From: Branchiostoma lanceolatum
Lineage: Eukaryota; Chordata; Leptocardii; Amphioxiformes; Branchiostomatidae
DNA length: 64,000 nt
Reading direction: 5' to 3'
Assembly: GCF_035083965.1 (NCBI RefSeq)
Contig: NC_089724.1
Location: 3,706,001 to 3,770,000, forward strand
In this document: one piece after another, positions 58,268 through 64,000 of the stretch
How positions within the stretch are numbered: the stretch's first letter is position 1
Layout: each line of letters begins with the position of its first letter
Notes under the pieces: generated by a model
What the model was told of the DNA's origin: nothing
The model's input: only the letters and a program-made list of their open reading frames with translations
Databases searched by the model: none
Translations under genes and position numbers: made by a program

Positions 58268-61200
58268 ATGCCGAAGTAAGTGACGCACCTTTTTGTCGTT
58301 TTCTGCCCCGAATTTTGCAGTTTTTCAGCACAAATACGCAATTTGTTGATATGATTTCCACATTGCAAGAACGTCGTTGTTCTTCTACGTAAATTATAGA
58401 GTTCTGAATGTTTGAAATTGTTGAATTGTAAGCGAAAGTCAGCATTGCTTTCGTATGAGAATTTTTGTTGTGATTTTGGGGTAGGGAGGGGGGCCTTGAC
58501 TGATTTTTCGAGAATATTCCGTCTCGCAGGTGCAAACAAGGGCATTTAATACACTTTTCATGTTTACCGCGACATTAGAATATTTGCATCTTCGACTACA
58601 CATTTTTCTCCGTTTTTATCGCAATTTTAGTTTGACCAATCTGGCTGAATCTACATAATTTGTCTTAAGCATAATTATTTTTTCCAGACTGAGAGCCAGA
58701 TAGATTTTTGATAAAACCCCTCAGCCTGTAGTCTTCCTAAGAAATGCTAACCTCCCTGTCCACTGTTAAACCCAGGTACTTCTGTGACTACTGTGACACA
58801 TACCTCACACACGACTCGGTAAGTATGACGGGCTGTTGTTATTTCCAAGTAGAGTAGAGTAGAAACCTTTATTTTCCTTGGACGGCCCTGTCAGCCTGTA
58901 GAACAAATTATATACAAAAATTGGCCGATCTTCCCAGAGGTCCGGGGGGGGGTGTGTCACGGGAAATCATTTAAAAGTGTATGCCCGTGTTAAATTACTT
59001 ACATCTGCTTGGAGATTTATTGGCCTTTGGTACATGCTTCATCCTCAGTCTTAGGACAGCTGCTTTAGCATGCCTGCATGAAGAGAGAGTGAAGAAGACA
59101 TTGTAAAATAGGAATAAAGCTTTGCTCTGTCAGTCTGTATAGTACTCAAGTTGATGAAACAGTTCATTGTAAAAAAGTATTACAGATTCCACCTAGTTCC
59201 CAGGATTTGGTAGAAGAGACAAAAGACATAAATTACATAAAGAGGGGACTAGCCGACTAGGTCACCTATCATGAATGTCTTGCTTGCCGTATGCAACTGC
59301 AGAAGCTCCTATTTCTTTAGACACTATGACCAAATCAAAATTTCAACTGCTGTTTTTCCCCCCTTGCAGCCTTCGGTGAGAAAAACCCACTGCAATGGCA
59401 GAAAGCACAAAGAGAACGTGAGAGTGTACTACCAGAAATGGATGGAGGAACAGGCCCAGCAACTCATCGACCAGACAAGTAAGTGGTTAACCACGCAGCA
59501 CCACAGGAACAGAAGCAGGAGGGTCCGGTGCCAAATAAAGGTTCTTCTGAAACAGACTTACATTCAAGATAATTTGATTTGACGCTTTTTTTGTGAAGGC
59601 AGCAAGGCAAGAATGCCACTAGCAGTCAGGGGTTACTAATAATCGGATGGACAATGTTTTGTTTGTATCCCAAACAGATACAAACAAAACGTTAACCCCC
59701 AAAGTACCACTGGCAATTTGTACATAAAAAACCAGATAAAATACATGTTAAACTTAAAGTTTGGCAGACTAATTCTTCCTGAGCTTTCAAGATTGATACA
59801 GGAGAAGCTTCAGAGAGTGGTTTGGCACTGGGTCTTCTGCTGACTTTCATTGCTCTATGATAGATCCATCCTCCACTGTTGTCTATTCTGTCCATCTCGC
59901 CTGTCGTACCGCCACTCTGTCATGTCTGGTAGGTTCATCTTCAATCTTTCCTCCTCCTGTATAGCGGCTGCTTTCCAGGCGGGGAAAATCCCAAACAACC
60001 CTTTCCCTAACGCTGCCGGGCAGACGGGAAACGAACCAGGGGCTAAGGTTCTGCCCCCGGCTATTCTGCAAGGTTAGATCTATCTTGAATAAAAGCCGTT
60101 GGAGTACACACCCTTCAGGGGTAGAACAGAACTAGACATACATGTACACCATTAAGCCTTTGCCTGCCAGGGCATATCCTAGTTTATAGGATAGACACAA
60201 GTTTGACATGAAGTTGCAGTTTGAACAGAAGCTGCTAGGGGGACATACAGATCTTACACATAGTCCATGTTCTTTACACTTCTTTCTTCTTCTACAATCT
60301 CTGTAGTCTAAAAAAAGAAACTTCAGTACTAAAATACACGTAGTAAGGGAGTAATGTTACACTTTACTAACAGTTTTTACTAACATTTTACTACTAGAGA
60401 CATACAAAATGCTACAGCTGAAAATTTAGCCAGGGTGTACGTGTGTCCTTTCGACGGTTGATATTGGAAGACCAGGTTATGAAATTGAAACAAAAAAGCT
60501 GATAAAACTTTGACCAGAAATGATCACACCAAATGATCTACTTGAGCAAGTTCATCGTACCAACATAATACTAGTAGAAACTTACACCTCTTAGATAACA
60601 CATAGTTTCTAACAGCATTGTCTTCTTCTCCTAATACTATCATGTTACTGCTCTGAAGCACTTCTATTCAATGTCTGACTGACAATCCAATGTGCTAACT
60701 TGTCATTTGCCTTTTCCAAGCTGCTGTATTCAAGGCAGGTAAGGCAACTGTTTCTATTTACTAACTCCTCCTTTTCCCCAGATTTCAAAACAGGTAAGGT
60801 TTTTCTACATTTTTCTTTTAGGAGTCGTTTCTTTCTACATTTACTCGCTTACTATCCAAGGCTGAAGAGAAGAGAGTTAGAAAGCAGGAGAAAGAAGTTT
60901 TGCTGTAGAGCCTTCTACTATTTCGGTATCTTCTTTAGAGATAAAGATTTCCCACAAACACATGTTTGAACTAATCTTTAAACTTTTGTTCTTTTACAGG
61001 CAGCATATGAAAGATGACTGCATCTTTGGAAGGACAAAGTTTTTTCAGAACTTTTCAACTAAATTTGATGATACAAACTTTAAGTCATGCATCCTCAAAC
61101 TACTAATAATGGCAATATGATCCACTCAAAAGCTTCTAATCTTACTACAGTGATTCTTAGCTTTATCTCAAGCTTGTTTGTTGGATTGTTGCATGAAAAC

Positions 61201-62065
61201 ATTTCAGTCCAAAATAAGTCAAAACTGTAGTAAGGGTATCAGGGAATGACTGCTGACATCATCAGAATCATTACTGATGTCAATACAATAGTTGCTGACA
61301 TCACCAGAATTGTTGCTGACATCAGCAGAATTGTTGCTGACATCAGCAGAATTGTTGCTGACATCACCAGAATTGTTGCCGACATCACCAGAATTGTTGC
61401 TGGCATCCTGAAGCTGACCTTTTTTAACCTGTACATATATTGTACAAAATAACTATATCTTCACCTCTGTGTTTCTTTCAGGATCCACCTCCAGTACCAA
61501 AGATATCCTGTGGCATTTTGCGGACCTCTACATCTGTGTCATTGATTTGTGCTATCTATCTTCAAACCCCCAGCAGGAGGACCTCAAACTTCAAAGATGG
61601 AAGCTTTACCTTGTACAGGTGCTGCCCATCTGCAGAGGGTACTGATTATTCTTCAGACAGCTCTAAGATTATTAATCAACACCACTGCCACCCTCCAAGA
61701 TAGAGAACATTTTCCTCAACTCTTCCACAGACAAACATGCAGGCTGGACAAGTGTCACAGTTTACTGCGTTGCCTTTCGTAGCTACAAAGTTGTATTAAG
61801 TTATGTTAAGAAAGTCATTAATGCGATGAATGTGGTGTTTTCACAGCCGCTGCATTCCAGGCCGGCAAGATCGCCAGCAACCCGTTCCCCAGCGGCAGTG
61901 GCGGCCCGCCCCAGGGGGGTGGCACCATGATCCCCCCACCCCCCAGCCTGCAGGGCCCCGGGGGGCCGGGTAGCGCACCAGCCCCGCCCCGCATGCCCGG
62001 ACCTCTCCTCATGACACCACCACCGGGAGCTGCCGCACCGGGAATGGCGCCCCCAGGCGCTCCAA
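58268..62065 (+). CDS. SNRPC: U1 small nuclear ribonucleoprotein C (U1-C), 3' end not found in window
   Basis: Exons 58268-58275 (ATGCCGAA), 58776-58818, 59370-59478, 59965-60072 (4a) and 61847-62065 (4b); phases 2, 0, 1, 1, 1. The protein starts [17 protein letters not shown] and has the U1-C C2H2 finger (Cys6, Cys9, His24, His30), then [13 protein letters not shown]. Both 4a and 4b begin with T-A-A-F-Q-A-G-K-I and are symmetric phase-1 exons, so either or both can be included. 4b encodes the Pro/Gly/Met-rich tail ([15 protein letters not shown]). Established role: stabilises U1 snRNP on the 5' splice site in the nucleus. Exon 4b ends with a donor (A|GTACG) and no following exon is recognised before base 64000, so the tail continues beyond. 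Confidence 0.92.
60721..60793 (+). repeat. Two short decayed copies of the U1-C exon-4 start
   Basis: After TTTTCCAAG, CTGCTGTATTCAAGGCAG runs into GTAAGG at 60739. After TTTTCCCCAG, ATTTCAAAACAG runs into GTAAGG at 60794. Both resemble the start of exons 4a/4b (CGGCTGCTTTCCAGGCGGGG). Substitutions at Gly-Lys codons have created donor-like GGTAAG, so each is bounded like a microexon of 18 or 12 bp, in phase 1. Confidence 0.65.
61260..61410. repeat. 21-bp minisatellite in SNRPC intron
   Basis: About seven tandem copies of a 21-bp unit (GAATTGTTGCTGACATCA core), nearly stop-free on both strands. It gives periodic open frames with no likely coding meaning. Confidence 0.9.
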
Positions 62066-64000
62066 GTACGTACTGCAGTCACACAGGACTCTCTCTTTCT
62101 TACCTTTCCGTTGCAAACAGCCAATCACACTTCTTCTGTGCTGTGTAGGGCTGGGTACCGGTACCGTGTACAGTTACTTCAGCTCTCCAAAATATGATAT
62201 GTGTTAGTACTATATTGCTACTGTACTATTACTAGTATTAGTATCATTACTAAAATCAGGTCCAGGCCTGGACTTGATTCTCTGAATCTGTACTGGACCA
62301 CAATTTTCTGTACCGGTACCCACCCCTGGTGTTGTATGTTCATCTACATATAACTTACCATTCACTGTGTGTGTGTGTGTGTTTTTTTATTCATGTTGAA
62401 TGTTAAAAGCAGACTCACAGAAGTGTTAACAATAACACATTGTTCTTCAACTACATACATCTTGGTGTGGTTTTCTTCGCCTTCTCGACTAGAGACGATG
62501 TCACAATCTCACCGTTTTGTGTATGTGGCTTATAAAGTAAAGCAGACAAACCGTTTGTTTGGTTCCTCTCTTTGGTGTAACTCTCTAGTGAGCAAGTGGT
62601 GTTATCAATATTTGTAATTGCTTCATTTGGGGTGGATTTTTCTTAACTATGTCCTCTACAATGTTACTAGAAAAATCTGCAGGTCTCTAGATATTAAAGA
62701 ACCCCCAAAGTAGTAGCAAGTTTAGATGAACATGTTGTGGGAAAGATTCAAACATACAGTACAGTAGTATACAGTACAGTAGTACTGGGCACTTCAGAGC
62801 TGGAATGGTTGGAGGGATTAGTAAGGTCTTGTTGGTTCCTAAAGAAGACTGAAATTGATTCTGCATGTTTTGTAGCATTTAGAAATAGAGCAGCTTTTTC
62901 CGCATTCGTTTGTGAGTAAAGCTGTTGAAGGTAGGGGAACACTGTGAAAGAGGGAGGTTGTTTTGTTGCACTTGAGCACGTTTTTAGTTGTAGCTTTAGT
63001 CTGCATGTACATGTAGGAACAGAAACACTATTGTGAATGTGCAGCTGCCTGTTGTGTTTACTGGACAACACACTGTACACGTACATACACACACACGAGT
63101 CACTGTTCAAAGGTACTGTATTGTTCAATTGTGGGTTCTTGGTTTAGCATGTGTAGTTTGTTTGAGTGGTGTTCCAACAATGGTGGCTTGAACATTATAG
63201 AAGGCAGCATACAGAGTGAAGACTTCCTTTTTATTTGTACAAAATGACTGCCAAAGATTTGTTTTATTCGGAAGATGCTTTTTTTTAATCATTAGACTGC
63301 CTGAGAAAACCTTCTGAAAAAGCAAAAGACAAAGTTATGCTTGCTTCTAAAATGTTGAAGTGTGACGATTGTTATTTAGAGAAACTTTGAAGTCCCTCCC
63401 AAGCCAGGACAGGTTGGTAACCAGCTCCACCTTGCAGCTGTTTTGTGTACTGCAGCCATAATTGGGTGTTGTGATTTGTGTTGTTGATGGTGTGTCTAAT
63501 CTGGTTTGCCACCACTTGATCTAGGGTTTGTTTGCACTCGTGTGATTATTAACCGCATGTAACGCAATCACCACCTCTTCCTTCGCAAGATCAACCCTCT
63601 CATCATGCATGCTTCCACGGACAGCAGTTAGGACACCAGCAAGATTTCTCTTGTTTTGAGTTCCCTCCCGATTTTAACACTTGTTTTGAGAGACGTGTGT
63701 TGCCTTTGCAGCCCAGACGGTGGTATTGAACTATTATTACCGTTGATTATCTCTTCTCGTAGCAAATGTTGGAAAAGACACTGGTGTTTGAAAAGCTTGT
63801 AATCTTTTGATGTTTTGACTCCCAAGTTTGGCTTGTGCGTCACAAGACTGGAATTGCAAAACACGAAGGTGAGATGTAACATAGAAACGATAGGTCTCGA
63901 GATATCTCCTTGTAATTGAGTTGTACTTCAGCACCCTTCGGAAATTTTAGAGGGTCTGTGGCAAGTTGTCTGGACAACCTGCTATCCAGAAGTTGAAACA
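62066..64000. other. Presumed SNRPC intron, no exon recognised
   Basis: A/T-rich with a (GT)n tract near 62367-62382 and a short TACAGTACAGTAG duplication near 62753-62785. Searching by eye for a Pro/Met/Gly-rich U1-C tail exon on the plus strand found none. Confidence 0.5.

Noticed and set aside
61246-61452. 68-codon repeat protein (ADITRIV repeats) and its antisense twin
   Set aside because: A 21-bp minisatellite in an intron, open on both strands by periodicity.

Overview
The window is animal nuclear DNA. Genes are split by many short introns with canonical GT/AG junctions, mobile elements are dense, and there is no operon layout. The mix of a CYP3-like P450, U1-C, an ER-type JmjC oxygenase family, L2/CR1/Jockey-like LINEs, Harbinger-type and THAP/YqaJ elements and a tRNA-headed SINE fits a lancelet (Branchiostoma). 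That assignment is inferred from recalled amphioxus repeats and was not tested. Layout, left to right: (1) 1-31308, minus strand: three head-to-tail paralogues of a secreted/ER JmjC (cupin_8, FIH/JMJD7-like) protein. All three share the same seven-exon structure. Copy 1 runs off the left edge and carries a LINE with a nested MITE in its fifth intron. Copies 2 and 3 look intact (about 582 and 580 aa). The 5' flanks of copies 1 and 2 are duplicated too and each carries a stray last exon of a WDR45-like gene. (2) 31309-34980: repeats and microsatellites. (3) 34981-37232, plus: a five-exon, about 345-aa helical protein with a central Gly/Ala-rich hydrophobic stretch, not recognised. (4) 39828-49921, plus: a complete 14-exon CYP3-clan cytochrome P450 (520 aa). 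(5) 50764-57221: a complete 6.46-kb DNA transposon with 12-bp inverted ends, a 2-bp AT target duplication, an intact THAP + DDE transposase (560 aa, plus) and an intact 890-aa accessory protein (minus: SWIM-like, YqaJ nuclease, two PHD-like fingers, Ulp1-like protease). (6) 58268 to the right edge, plus: the U1 snRNP protein C gene (SNRPC), incomplete at its 3' end. The most striking pattern cuts across genes. Several unrelated genes carry tandem copies of a 3' splice site plus the first part of the downstream exon, usually without a donor. The clearest case is JmjC exon 6: eight 123-bp units in copy 3, five in copy 2 and about 1.7 in copy 1. Because 123 is a multiple of three and no unit contains a stop, use of an upstream acceptor would add 41-aa modules in frame, each carrying another copy of the distal iron-ligand histidine motif. 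Similar acceptor/exon-start copies precede P450 exon 9 and U1-C exon 4. Whole-exon tandem copies occur in the transposon, and exon fragments lie in P450 introns 8 and 12. This could be a mutational habit of the genome that supplies alternative 3' splice sites. Transcript data would be needed to show any of these sites is used. Exon coordinates were worked out by hand from splice signals, phase continuity and comparison of the three paralogues.
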